A stretch of 64,000 nt of DNA from Calditrichia bacterium (lineage in GTDB: Bacteria; Calditrichota; Calditrichia; RBG-13-44-9; J075), in assembly GCA_020635015.1 (NCBI GenBank), contig JACKAP010000014.1:94625-158624 (forward strand), given 5' to 3'. The position numbers and the translations under genes were made by a program. Positions 15,829 to 24,213 of the stretch are shown here, piece by piece (the first letter of the stretch is position 1; each line of letters starts with the position of its first letter). The notes under the pieces are model-generated. The model was not told where the DNA came from and made no database searches. It saw nothing but the letters and a program-made list of their open reading frames with translations.

Positions 15829-17247
15829 ATGTATAAATCGCTATTGGTCAGCATCTTAGTACTTTTACTAATTGTATCCGGTGAAAGCAGAGCACAGCGT
15901 TATGAAGATGGCTCCCTCCTATTGCGCACGAATTTCCTGCGTCGCAACCTGGTGCAAGTGCAGAATGTTTCTGCAATCACTCTGGACGTTTATGTCAGTT
16001 CCCGCGGCGGTTTCTTCGCCCGCCACTATACCCTGGCTCCGGGACAGGCATTTCAGATGGAGGATAAATACACCAAAAGGAATATCAATGACATCTATAT
16101 CAAATGTGTCTATAATGATGCCAATTATCAAAATGATCTGCGCATTATCCGGAGGGAGATTGAAGCACGGAATCAACAGCAGATGATAATGCGTGCATTA
16201 TTTGCTGCGTTCGATCAGTTTTTTTTCGATGGCGCCATCTCCCAAATCATGGATGCCGCCGAGTTGCTTGAAAAAGCGGCTCAGGCAGGTTACGGCCAGG
16301 ACGATGACCTAGTGAATGACGTAGCAAAATCGCTTATAGAATCAGGAGTTAAGTCCCAAATTATTGATCAGGTCGGAGGAGAAACACCGCTTGCCCGGGC
16401 GTTGGTTGCCGGTGGCCTGGAATTGATTACCGCTTCCCAGCAGTACCATTATCCTGATTTGGAAAAACGTTCGCGCCTGGCGCTAAACACCTTGCGCGAT
16501 GTTTCTTTCAACGATAAACACAACTACTCGCTGCGCGAAGCGGCGATTAATCTGGATGCTTTTAAACGCCAGACCCCTCTCATGATGGTCAGTGCCGGGC
16601 TGATCGGCAATTCTTATGGCACCGACGATTGGCAAATGGCCAAGGATGCCAACGGAAAATCCGATGTCGGCGTTTCCTATAAAGCAGCGGTTTCCTTCTT
16701 TTCCGATCATATGATTTTTGGACGGGGGTATGGGAATTTCTTTATTTCAGGATTTTATGAAAAAGGCAATGCCTCTTCCCCAAATACGCTTTATGTAGGA
16801 GATGCTTATGTTGGCGGGGATGATCCGCAGGCGTTATTTCAGGCGCCTACTACAACCCGGCTGGCTCTTACCCAATACGGCGGGGGAATCGCTTACCAGG
16901 TTTTTTCCCGGAAAGGAGGATATTACGGGTTGGAAGTAGGCGCAGCGCAAACTCGGCTGGAGCTGAAGTTTGCAGATAAATTGCCGGGTGGCGGCACGTC
17001 CTCAGCGGGCAGCAAATTTGAAATTATAGAAACGGCCAGCTTGTCGCCTTACGCAAAATTCGGTGCCGGGTGGTCCGGATTTAGGCGGAGCAAGCTGCAT
17101 CTCGGATTGGGATTTGCAATCAAATATACCCTGGGAAATCCGGATTATAAAAAGGGATACGAACTCTATCGCAATACGGGTCTGGATCTTATCGAATTGC
17201 CGCAAAATAACCTGACATTGTCGGCAGAATTGAATCTCTCATTCTAG
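15829..17247 (+). CDS. Exported protein with probable outer-membrane beta-barrel C-terminus
   Basis: A 472-residue protein with a signal peptide (LLVSILVLLLIVSGESRAQ). The N-terminal third reads like a small beta domain (LRTNFLRRNLVQVQNVSAIT) followed by a helical segment up to about residue 240. From about residue 250 alternating short strands appear (AALFFSDH-type amphipathic strands, GNFFISGFYEKG, YYGLEVGAAQTRLELKF) and the protein ends in LTLSAELNLSF, with the terminal aromatic residue typical of outer-membrane barrels. I do not recognise a family. An AGGAG site precedes the ATG. It stands alone between a plain spacer and a convergent GH30 gene. Confidence 0.65.
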   Translation: MYKSLLVSILVLLLIVSGESRAQRYEDGSLLLRTNFLRRNLVQVQNVSAITLDVYVSSRGGFFARHYTLAPGQAFQMEDKYTKRNINDIYIKCVYNDANYQNDLRIIRREIEARNQQQMIMRALFAAFDQFFFDGAISQIMDAAELLEKAAQAGYGQDDDLVNDVAKSLIESGVKSQIIDQVGGETPLARALVAGGLELITASQQYHYPDLEKRSRLALNTLRDVSFNDKHNYSLREAAINLDAFKRQTPLMMVSAGLIGNSYGTDDWQMAKDANGKSDVGVSYKAAVSFFSDHMIFGRGYGNFFISGFYEKGNASSPNTLYVGDAYVGGDDPQALFQAPTTTRLALTQYGGGIAYQVFSRKGGYYGLEVGAAQTRLELKFADKLPGGGTSSAGSKFEIIETASLSPYAKFGAGWSGFRRSKLHLGLGFAIKYTLGNPDYKKGYELYRNTGLDLIELPQNNLTLSAELNLSF

Positions 17248-17294
17248 AGGGTTGTTCAGGATTCTGAAAATTTAGCATTCCGTAGAATATCAAA

Positions 17295-18755
17295 TCAATA
17301 AACCAGCGTCTGTATGGAATGCGGCAATGCTTGAACCGTCGTCTGTCTTTCTCCGGCGATCAGCTTATAGTTGATCGCCAAATCACTCTGATTCATGACC
17401 ACCGTAACCATTTTCCCCTCGGGGTTGAGAAAAGAGGTTGCCAGTAGGTGGCTTCTGCTGGGGGCAGTGCTTACCCGCCGGGCACCCGCGCGGATAAATT
17501 TGGAGAAATGGCCGATGTAATAATAGGCCAGGGTATAAATCAGTTCGCCGGTATTGACATCGGCATGCATCGGCGCAAAGCAGTAATTCGCCACGTGGTT
17601 GGGGCCGCCGATCTGGTCGAGCAGAATATTCCAGTCGGTCCAGCCGACCGTGCCGAGGTTAAAATCATTGATCATCGAGCTGCCGTAACGCTCGGCATTC
17701 TTCACCGAGAGGTAATTGTCCGGTTGGAAGCTTTCCGCACAGCCTTCGGTAAAGAGAAGTTTCTTGTCCGGAAATGCTTCCTGGACATGCCCCAGGTTGC
17801 GATACATCGGCTGTCCGCCCGCCCAGGTTTCATACCAGTGAAAGCCGATCCCCCAGGCATATTTGGCCGCCTCCGGATCACCGAAGATGGTGTTGGCCCG
17901 GTGATTGATCAGGTCGCGATTATGATCCCACACCACGATTTTCTTGCTGCCCAATCCCGCCTCATGCAATGTCGGGCCGAGATAGTTCTTGAGAAAGTCC
18001 CGCTCTTCCTCGGCGGTGTAAATACACGATTCCCAGCGCTGCACCGCCATCGGTTCGTTTTGAATGGTGATCCCCCAGACCGGGATGCCGGCGGCTTCGT
18101 AGGCATGGATAAACTTCACATAATAATTCGCCCAGGGCTGGTAATATTCCGGCAGCAGTTTACCACCCTGGAGCATGTTGTGATTGCTTTTCATGAACGC
18201 CGGCGGGCTCCAGGGACTGGCATAGATCAACAGCTTGCCCCCGGCGGCCTCCATGGCCTGCTTGATCAAGGGAATCCGGTACTGCTGGTCATGGGCGATG
18301 CTGAAAGAATTTAATTCCCGGTCGCCTTCCTCGATATAGGTAAAGCTGCCGCTGCTGAAGTCGCAGCTATGGATGGAAACGCGGGCCAAGGTGTAGCCGA
18401 TCCCGTTTTCCCGGTTGTAGTATGCCTCCAGCAACTCCTGCTGTTTCGTTTCGGGCAGCTTTGCAAACACTTCCGCCGAAGCGTCGGTAATCGCGCCGCC
18501 GATCCCCAGAAATGACTGAAACTGCCGTTCCGGATTGACAAAAACGGCCACCTCAGACTCGAGGGGTTGCGCAGCCGCTTCAAATGTCAGGGTGGTGGAA
18601 TGGCTCAGGCGCATGTCGGTGCCGGATGCGGTGGTGTAAACATCAATGCTGTTACCGGCTGAAGCATATTCGAGTTTATCGGAAATCGTACTGCGCTTTC
18701 CGCTACAGGCAATGGCCGTCAACGCCATCATGAGATAGAGAATTGCCTTTTTCAT
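17295..18755 (-). CDS. GH30 family glycosidase (glucosylceramidase-like), lipoprotein
   Basis: A 486-residue secreted GH30 enzyme. The N-terminus carries a lipobox (LTAIACSG). The barrel contains QSFLGIGGAITDASAEVF, SPWSPPAFMKSN, the acid/base Glu in GITIQNEP, IGFHWYETWAG, and the nucleophile Glu in KLLFTEGCAES. The flanking beta-sandwich formed by N- and C-terminal parts ends in TVVMNQSDLAINYKLI. The pattern fits GH30 subfamilies with beta-glucosidase, glucocerebrosidase or beta-1,6-glucanase activity; which one is not decidable by eye. A second, more distant GH30 lies 2.5 kb away on the other strand, so this region probably targets beta-glucan-type substrates. Confidence 0.92.
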   Translation of the reverse strand: MKKAILYLMMALTAIACSGKRSTISDKLEYASAGNSIDVYTTASGTDMRLSHSTTLTFEAAAQPLESEVAVFVNPERQFQSFLGIGGAITDASAEVFAKLPETKQQELLEAYYNRENGIGYTLARVSIHSCDFSSGSFTYIEEGDRELNSFSIAHDQQYRIPLIKQAMEAAGGKLLIYASPWSPPAFMKSNHNMLQGGKLLPEYYQPWANYYVKFIHAYEAAGIPVWGITIQNEPMAVQRWESCIYTAEEERDFLKNYLGPTLHEAGLGSKKIVVWDHNRDLINHRANTIFGDPEAAKYAWGIGFHWYETWAGGQPMYRNLGHVQEAFPDKKLLFTEGCAESFQPDNYLSVKNAERYGSSMINDFNLGTVGWTDWNILLDQIGGPNHVANYCFAPMHADVNTGELIYTLAYYYIGHFSKFIRAGARRVSTAPSRSHLLATSFLNPEGKMVTVVMNQSDLAINYKLIAGERQTTVQALPHSIQTLVY

Positions 18756-18777
18756 GGAGCGCCCTTTCAGTTTTGCG

Positions 18778-19107
18778 CTATTTTTTCTTCTTTTTCTTCG
18801 GCTTGGGCTTGGGCAACGCTTTTTCGGTCAATTCGATCAATTTGCTGACCCATGCTCGATCTTCAATCTGATCTTCAATCAGGAACGCGGGTTTGGCGCC
18901 GGGATAGGGAAATCCTTCGGAAATCTCTCCGGCAAATGCCCTTCCGGCCTCGGTAATTTTTATGAAAAATTTATTGTCACAAATCTGCCCGACCACCTTG
19001 CCATTGCAATATAGGGCATATTCACCGAACATTTTTCGATAGGATATTTCCTGATCGCTATCGATTTGATCGGTGATAAATTGAACGAATTCCAGATCAG
19101 ATGCCAT
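18778..19107 (-). CDS. TfoX N-terminal domain protein
   Basis: A 109-residue protein matching the TfoX/Sxy N-terminal domain (PF04993): ISYRKMFGEYALYCNGKVVG, ICDNKFFIKITEAG and FPYPGAKPAFLIED are the usual blocks. Stand-alone members are common and their role is poorly known; full-length TfoX proteins regulate competence in gammaproteobacteria. The start is placed at ATG 19105-19107 with an AAAGGAG site; a longer frame upstream reads through a repeat element. The C-terminus is a lysine-rich tail (PKPKPKKKKKK), which could contact nucleic acid. It lies just downstream of a truncated serine hydrolase gene and a hairpin element. Confidence 0.85.
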   Translation of the reverse strand: MASDLEFVQFITDQIDSDQEISYRKMFGEYALYCNGKVVGQICDNKFFIKITEAGRAFAGEISEGFPYPGAKPAFLIEDQIEDRAWVSKLIELTEKALPKPKPKKKKKK

Positions 19108-19170
19108 GGGGGTCTCCTTTGGAGTTTGTATGGATATTTTCGCTGATACAGAGCACAGTGCAAAGTTTTT

Positions 19171-19274
19171 TTGCATGGGGCAAAGGGCATGGGGCATGGC
19201 GCCGTAATTTGCAAGCGCAGGTTCCGACACCCGCAATGTAATACACCATGCTCCATGCGCCTTGCCCCATGCAA
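19171..19274. repeat. CATGGGG-type hairpin element, copy 2
   Basis: A 104-bp copy with ends TTGCATGGGGCAAAGG and CCTTGCCCCATGCAA. The core GCGCAGGTTCCGACACCCGC and following TGTAATACACCATGC match copies at 10482 (inverted) and 60827. It sits exactly where the upstream serine hydrolase reading frame loses similarity to its family. Confidence 0.88.
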
Positions 19275-19595
19275 ATGATCCAGGGCAATTCCGGTGATCG
19301 CGGATAAAAAGCTTTTTGAAACCGACATGACATTGTGAGGTTGTAATCGATCATGGCCGTTATAATACCTTTCGGCAACAATATACCCGTTTCGAATCAC
19401 CAGGAGCCCGTCGATAAATCCGGATGATTGCGCCCGGGTTAACGCGGAATCCAGGAGCTGCGGGGACATGTTCTGCGTTTCCGGTTGCGCAACCGGCCAA
19501 AGTGAGTCATTCTGATCAGGCTCGCCGGGATTATCCTGACAGGTGATGATAAGGAATAAAAAAACAAATACCGGAATAAAGAGTAGCTTATTCAT
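19275..19595 (-). pseudogene. Truncated beta-lactamase-family serine hydrolase (lipoprotein)
   Basis: About 107 residues of a class C beta-lactamase-related hydrolase: lipobox LIITCQ, then a helix SPQLLDSALTRAQSSGFIDG, strand LLVIRNGYIVAERYYNG, and the S-x-x-K active-site motif in MSVSKSFLSAITGIALD. The family normally continues for another 200 or more residues with a YxN motif and a C-terminal KTG-like block, all missing here. Right after GIALD the frame runs into the hairpin element at 19171-19274 and then into the TfoX region out of frame. The gene is therefore broken by insertion of, or deletion at, the repeat. Confidence 0.8.
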
Positions 19596-19767
19596 CGCTA
19601 GGTCATCCCTGGATTTACCACGGCGCATTCTCCGCAGCAAGCACCTCACCTAAATATAAGCCGGCAAGGATACCGTTGACCAGCCGAGAAAATAATTCTC
19701 CCTTGAACCTTCCCGGTATTGGGGTGTCATCCCGTTAGCTAATCCTTAATATCAGGTGGAGGAAATG

Positions 19768-21018
19768 ATGAAACGAACGCTTGCCGTATTGACCAACCTT
19801 TTGATAACGTTGGTGCTGTTGCCGGCCTGCGGAGACCAGCCAGTGCAGGATCCGCTGCAAAGCGCCGAGCAGGCCCTGGCGGCCAGGGATTATCAGCGCG
19901 CGGTCGACATTCTGGAAGCCGCGCTGCAGCAGGACGAGCAAGATCCCACCCTGCATTATTACCTCGGCCAGGCCTACCGCTCGCAGTTCTTCCACGACGG
20001 CAGCCAGATCAACGACCTCAACCCGGACTTTGCTCCGAAAGCATCGGCGCATTTCCGGAAAGTATTCGAGCTGGACCCGGCCTTCGAAGGGCGACAGTTT
20101 GTGGTGGATCCCTATACCAAGGTGCAGAGCATCTGGGGAGCGCTAGCGATGTCCTACGCTTCGCAGGGTGAGCCGGATAAAGCGCGGGAGGCATTCCGCC
20201 GCGGCCGGGAAGCAGGCGGATTTTATCCGGCAATGATGGAGTACAACCGCAACATGCTGGCTTCCTGTGCCGAGAATGCCATCCTGTTCACCAACGGCGA
20301 TAACGATACCTATCCCGGCTGGTACCTGCAGTTAATGGAGGGCTATCGCACCGACATCACCATCGCCAATCTCAGCCTGCTCAATGTGCCGTGGTATATC
20401 CGCCAACTTCGGGACGGCTATCCCTTCGGCGGCAACAATATCGATTTGGGGTTGGATGACGCGGCAATTGCCGGGTTAGCGGCCATCGAATGGCCGCCGC
20501 AGACCCAGACGCTGCCGGTCGCGGGCGATCCGCTCAACCCTTCCGGTCAACTGCAATGGGAGATGAAGCCGACCGTGCAAAATCGCCTGCTGCGGGTGCA
20601 GGATCAGATGGTGCTGGAAATTCTGCGCGAAAATCGCTGGCGGCGGCCGGTCTATTTTGCCGTAACGGTGTACGGGCCCAACAAGATCGGCCTGGATGCA
20701 TACCTGGCGATGGAAGGGCTGGTGCTGCGCCTGAACTCGCATAAGGCAAAAGTCGATGCCGCGCAACTGGAAAAGAATCTGATGGAGATCTATCAATACC
20801 AGGGTCTTGGCGATTCACATCTCGGCTACATCAAAGAATTGCGGGGAATGTTCCAGAATTACCGCGCCAGCTTTGTGGAACTGGTGTTGGATTATGCCGG
20901 CAAGGGGCAGCCGGAACGGGAGCGGGAGGTCCTGGCAGCGATGGACCGCCTGCTCCCGGTGGATAAGCTGCCCTATACCGACGACCGGTTCCGGGAAAAG
21001 GTCGAGTCGCTCAGATAG
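19768..21018 (+). CDS. TPR lipoprotein with DUF2723-like C-terminal domain
   Basis: A 416-residue lipoprotein (lipobox LLPACG). Residues about 25-150 are TPR helices (AEQALAARDYQRAVDILEAAL, LHYYLGQAYRS, GALAMSYASQGEPDKAREAF). The middle contains ILFTNGDNDTYPGWYLQ and TDITIANLSLLNVPWYI, blocks I know from the soluble part of DUF2723 proteins of Bacteroidota, which are usually attached to a multispanning glycosyltransferase-like membrane part. Here that membrane part is absent. The later RRPVYFAVTVYGPNKIGLDAYLAMEGLVLRL also fits that domain. GGAGG precedes two ATG codons; 19768 has the better spacing. Function unknown; envelope location likely. Confidence 0.75.
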   Translation: MKRTLAVLTNLLITLVLLPACGDQPVQDPLQSAEQALAARDYQRAVDILEAALQQDEQDPTLHYYLGQAYRSQFFHDGSQINDLNPDFAPKASAHFRKVFELDPAFEGRQFVVDPYTKVQSIWGALAMSYASQGEPDKAREAFRRGREAGGFYPAMMEYNRNMLASCAENAILFTNGDNDTYPGWYLQLMEGYRTDITIANLSLLNVPWYIRQLRDGYPFGGNNIDLGLDDAAIAGLAAIEWPPQTQTLPVAGDPLNPSGQLQWEMKPTVQNRLLRVQDQMVLEILRENRWRRPVYFAVTVYGPNKIGLDAYLAMEGLVLRLNSHKAKVDAAQLEKNLMEIYQYQGLGDSHLGYIKELRGMFQNYRASFVELVLDYAGKGQPEREREVLAAMDRLLPVDKLPYTDDRFREKVESLR

Positions 21019-21161
21019 TGACCCCATCCCTATCGCGGATGATCACTTTTGCTTCATTTCCTACACTGTAGACGATACCAAACCGGAATTGGTTGAATGA
21101 ATGGCCATTTTTTATTAGATTAGCCCCGGGTGTGTTGTAATTAACCTATATTTATGCTAAT

Positions 21162-21237
21162 GCCCACGAAATATCCGAAAGGAGACGAAAGGTTTATAAA
21201 TTTTGGTTTTTGGTGTCATTTCGAGTATTTCGTGGGC
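21162..21237. repeat. Long hairpin GCCCACGAAATA in a 5' leader
   Basis: GCCCACGAAATATCCGAAA (21162-21180) faces TTTCGAGTATTTCGTGGGC (21219-21237) with two mismatches. It ends 21 nt before the TTG start of the second GH30 gene and is followed by six T. It may end upstream transcripts or act in the leader; it does not match the other repeat families here. Confidence 0.65.
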
Positions 21238-21258
21238 TAATTTTTTAAGGAGAATACA

Positions 21259-22713
21259 TTGCGGGAATTACCATTCAGAAGCGGCAGGGCACCTATTTTA
21301 CAATTCATCGGAATATTCCTGCTGATTTTTTTATTGGGCCCTGGATGCAAAAAATCCGCCAGCCAGCCGGAAGATAATGCATCGGCGATATTATGGCTAA
21401 GTGACCCCGGTCAGAATATCCAATTCACCGAACAAGCTTCCGGGGTTTGGACCGGAAAAAGAAACGGCTTCGTAGACATCAATGTCGATCCGGCATCACG
21501 CTATCAGGAAATAGACGGATTCGGATTTGCCTTAACCGGGGGCAGCGCCCTGCATATTCATAATATGTCTGCTGCCGCTCGCCGTAATTTGTTGACCGAA
21601 CTGTTCGATCACACGGGCAACAATGTCGGCGTCAGCTATATAAGGATCAGTATCGGGGCATCGGATCTGGACGAATATGTGTTTTCGTATGATGATCTGC
21701 CGGCCGGTCAAACCGACGTGACGATGGCGCAGTTCAGCCTGGATGAAGATAGAAGATATTTGATTCCGGTTTTAAAAGAAATTCTGCAAATCAATCCGGA
21801 TCTTAAAATACTGGGATCGCCCTGGTCTGCGCCGGTCTGGATGAAGACCAATGGCAGCAGCATCGGGGGCAGCCTGAAAGCAGAATATGACGATGCCTAT
21901 GCCCTGTATTTTGTCAAGTATATCCAGGGCATGGCCGCCGAGGGTATTACCATCGATGCGATTACGGTGCAAAACGAACCGCTCCATGGGGGGAATAATC
22001 CCAGCATGGTGATGCAAGCCGACGCACAGGCGGACTTTATTAAGAACAGCCTGGGGCCCGCGTTTCAAAATGCCGGCATTCAAAGCAAGATCATTGTATA
22101 TGACCATAACGCCGACCGCCCGGATTATCCGATCGCGATTCTGAACGATCCCGATGCCCGGCAATATGTTGACGGTTCCGCTTTCCACCTCTACGGAGGC
22201 GACATCAGCGCGTTAAGTTCCGTCCATACTGCTCATCCGGATAAAAACCTTTACTTCACCGAGCAGTGGATCGGCGCCCCGGGAAATTTCGCCGAAGACC
22301 TTAAGTGGCATATTCGGGAACTGGTGATCGGCGCTACCCGAAATTGGTCCCGCAATGTGATCGAATGGAACCTGGCGGCGGATGAAAATCAAGATCCCCA
22401 CACGCCGGGCGGCTGCGATCGCTGCCTCGGCGCCTTGACAATCAGCGGGGATATGGTCGCCCGCAATCCGGCCTATTACATTATTGCCCATGCCGCGAAA
22501 TTCGTGCGGCCGGGTTCGCAGCGAATTCATTCATCCACCACCGCGGATTTACCGAATGTCGCATTTCAAACCCCGGACGGCCGCATCGTGCTGATCGTGT
22601 TGAATAACAGCAATGCGGACATACTGTTTAATGTCTTAGTTGAAGATAAGGCGATCTACTCCAGCTTAGCCGCTGGAGCGGTTGGTACGTATATATGGGA
22701 GGCTGGGTTATAA
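21259..22713 (+). CDS. GH30 family glycosidase, lipoprotein (second copy)
   Basis: A 484-residue GH30 enzyme with lipobox (LLGPGCKK). Blocks: YQEIDGFGFALTGGSALHI, SPWSAPVWMKTNG, acid/base Glu in AITVQNEPLHGG, GSAFHLYGGD, and nucleophile Glu in NLYFTEQWIG, followed by RNVIEWNLAAD. The C-terminal sandwich has VAFQTPDGRIVLIVLNNS. It shares the fold with the GH30 at 17295 but differs strongly in sequence, so they belong to different subfamilies. The start is TTG with an AAGGAGA site 6 nt upstream. Likely acts at the cell surface or periplasm on beta-linked glucan. Confidence 0.92.
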   Translation: MRELPFRSGRAPILQFIGIFLLIFLLGPGCKKSASQPEDNASAILWLSDPGQNIQFTEQASGVWTGKRNGFVDINVDPASRYQEIDGFGFALTGGSALHIHNMSAAARRNLLTELFDHTGNNVGVSYIRISIGASDLDEYVFSYDDLPAGQTDVTMAQFSLDEDRRYLIPVLKEILQINPDLKILGSPWSAPVWMKTNGSSIGGSLKAEYDDAYALYFVKYIQGMAAEGITIDAITVQNEPLHGGNNPSMVMQADAQADFIKNSLGPAFQNAGIQSKIIVYDHNADRPDYPIAILNDPDARQYVDGSAFHLYGGDISALSSVHTAHPDKNLYFTEQWIGAPGNFAEDLKWHIRELVIGATRNWSRNVIEWNLAADENQDPHTPGGCDRCLGALTISGDMVARNPAYYIIAHAAKFVRPGSQRIHSSTTADLPNVAFQTPDGRIVLIVLNNSNADILFNVLVEDKAIYSSLAAGAVGTYIWEAGL

Positions 22714-22724
22714 CCCAATTATGA

Positions 22725-22836
22725 TTGCCACAGAGACACAGAGATCACAGAGTCAGTTGTCAGTTGTCAGTTGTCAGTCTTTGTAGTGATCGGTGGCCAC
22801 CGATCTATTCTCCGTGAACTCTGTGCCTCTGTGGCG
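22725..22836. repeat. GCCACAGAG inverted-repeat element with palindrome
   Basis: Arms TTGCCACAGAGACACAGAG and CTCTGTGCCTCTGTGGC, three CAGTTGT heptamers in the loop, and the perfect 18-bp palindrome GATCGGTGGCCACCGATC at 22788-22805. Lies between two convergent genes. Confidence 0.88.
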
Positions 22837-22893
22837 ATACTTAACAAGTTAATTTTTATTCAATCCTACGCTATATATAGATAACCGACAAGA

Positions 22894-24213
22894 TCAATTC
22901 CGAGGGCGCTTCCAGACATCGGCTGGTGGCAGGGTTTGGGCCTGGGGGATCAGCGCGGCTGGCCTGGCCAGGCAATTTTTCTCAACCAGCGCCTCCAGAT
23001 TATCCACCCCATCGCGTTCGAATTGCTGCTTGAGCTGCGTGTCATTGTATAAAATCCGGTAGCGCCGGGCCAGTTCTTGTTTGAATGTTTCGGTATAGAT
23101 AATATCAACCATGGCAGTATTGTGCAGTGATTCCAAAGGCGCCAGGAAAATAACGGCATCGTTCGCATCATACATCGTCTGCCCGGGAGCGGCCTTGTGA
23201 ACTTGATTACCGGTATAGGCGGTCGCGCCAAGCACATTGTCTTTCAGCGAAAAAGCCACCGGCCGGTTTCCACGGGCTTCAAAAGCGCTGTCCCACAACC
23301 CGTCAGCCATCCGCACCCAGCGATAGGCATACCGCTCCATCCCGGCAGTGCTGCGGGCGGTGCCGGCATCGGGAACGATCTCTTTTTCGACCGACAGCGC
23401 CAGGTGGTGAAAGCGAATCGAATATGTTTTACCGGGGTGCCATTGATGAAAAAAAGTGCCGCAATTCCAGAAATACTGCCCGCTCTTGTCTTTGATCCCC
23501 TTATAGGCATGCCGGGTGTTGGTGAGAAAAATTCCCTTGCGCCCCTCGCCAAAGCCGCCCATCTCATCCAGGATGATGCGATACATGGTATAATCGTTCC
23601 CGATCAGGCTCTTGCGGAATAACGCCAGATCATTCGGCGATTGAATCGCCGGCCAGTAGGTCGGGCTATTCACCGCTACCACCCTAAGGCGCTGCTGTTC
23701 CGGAAGTTCCTGATTGGCCCGGTAAATCGCATGCATCAGATCAAAATAGGTCTTCAGCGGCCAGCCCTCGCCGCTAAAGTCATTCTGGAAAACCGGGAAG
23801 AGGAGGGTTTGATCTTCCCTCTCGGCAGTGAAGTAGGCATCAAGATTCATCTGCTGGCTGACCGAAAATACCTCCACAAAAATATATTTCACCTGCTCAT
23901 AAAAAGCCGGCGTTTCCACCAGTTGTTGATAAAATTGAAACGGCTCCAGCGCCGGATGCCAGGCATCGTCGAAGATCAGGAGATCGTATGATTTGATTTG
24001 GTCCAGCACCAGCGCCAGCGGATCCCGGCCCTCCCGGTCCAGAAAATCGACGAACGGCTGTAGCTTCTGTTCTCCGCCGGTTTCCTGAGCCGCCAGTGGG
24101 TTTACGATCATCAGCAACAATACTGCGGCAGCATACAGCCATTTGCGTAAAATCACGGAGATAAACTTTGCGCGCGCTGCGTTTGCATTACCTTCTCTGT
24201 AGTCATTTATCAT
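22894..24213 (-). CDS. Exported protein of unknown function (EreA/ChaN-like fold possible)
   Basis: A 439-residue protein with a signal peptide (WLYAAAVLLLMIVNPLAAQ). The mature part starts with a helix (KLQPFVDFLDREGRDPLALV), then YDLLIFDDAWHPALEPFQFYQQLV, IFVEVFSVSQQ and later GIFLTNTRHAYKG. Alternation of short hydrophobic strands with E and H residues recalls the erythromycin-esterase/ChaN/TIKI superfamily, but I cannot confirm the catalytic set, so the function stays open. The start chosen (24213, AGGA site) overlaps the end of the upstream amidohydrolase gene by 11 nt, which indicates translational coupling and a shared process. Confidence 0.6.
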   Translation of the reverse strand: MINDYREGNANAARAKFISVILRKWLYAAAVLLLMIVNPLAAQETGGEQKLQPFVDFLDREGRDPLALVLDQIKSYDLLIFDDAWHPALEPFQFYQQLVETPAFYEQVKYIFVEVFSVSQQMNLDAYFTAEREDQTLLFPVFQNDFSGEGWPLKTYFDLMHAIYRANQELPEQQRLRVVAVNSPTYWPAIQSPNDLALFRKSLIGNDYTMYRIILDEMGGFGEGRKGIFLTNTRHAYKGIKDKSGQYFWNCGTFFHQWHPGKTYSIRFHHLALSVEKEIVPDAGTARSTAGMERYAYRWVRMADGLWDSAFEARGNRPVAFSLKDNVLGATAYTGNQVHKAAPGQTMYDANDAVIFLAPLESLHNTAMVDIIYTETFKQELARRYRILYNDTQLKQQFERDGVDNLEALVEKNCLARPAALIPQAQTLPPADVWKRPRN

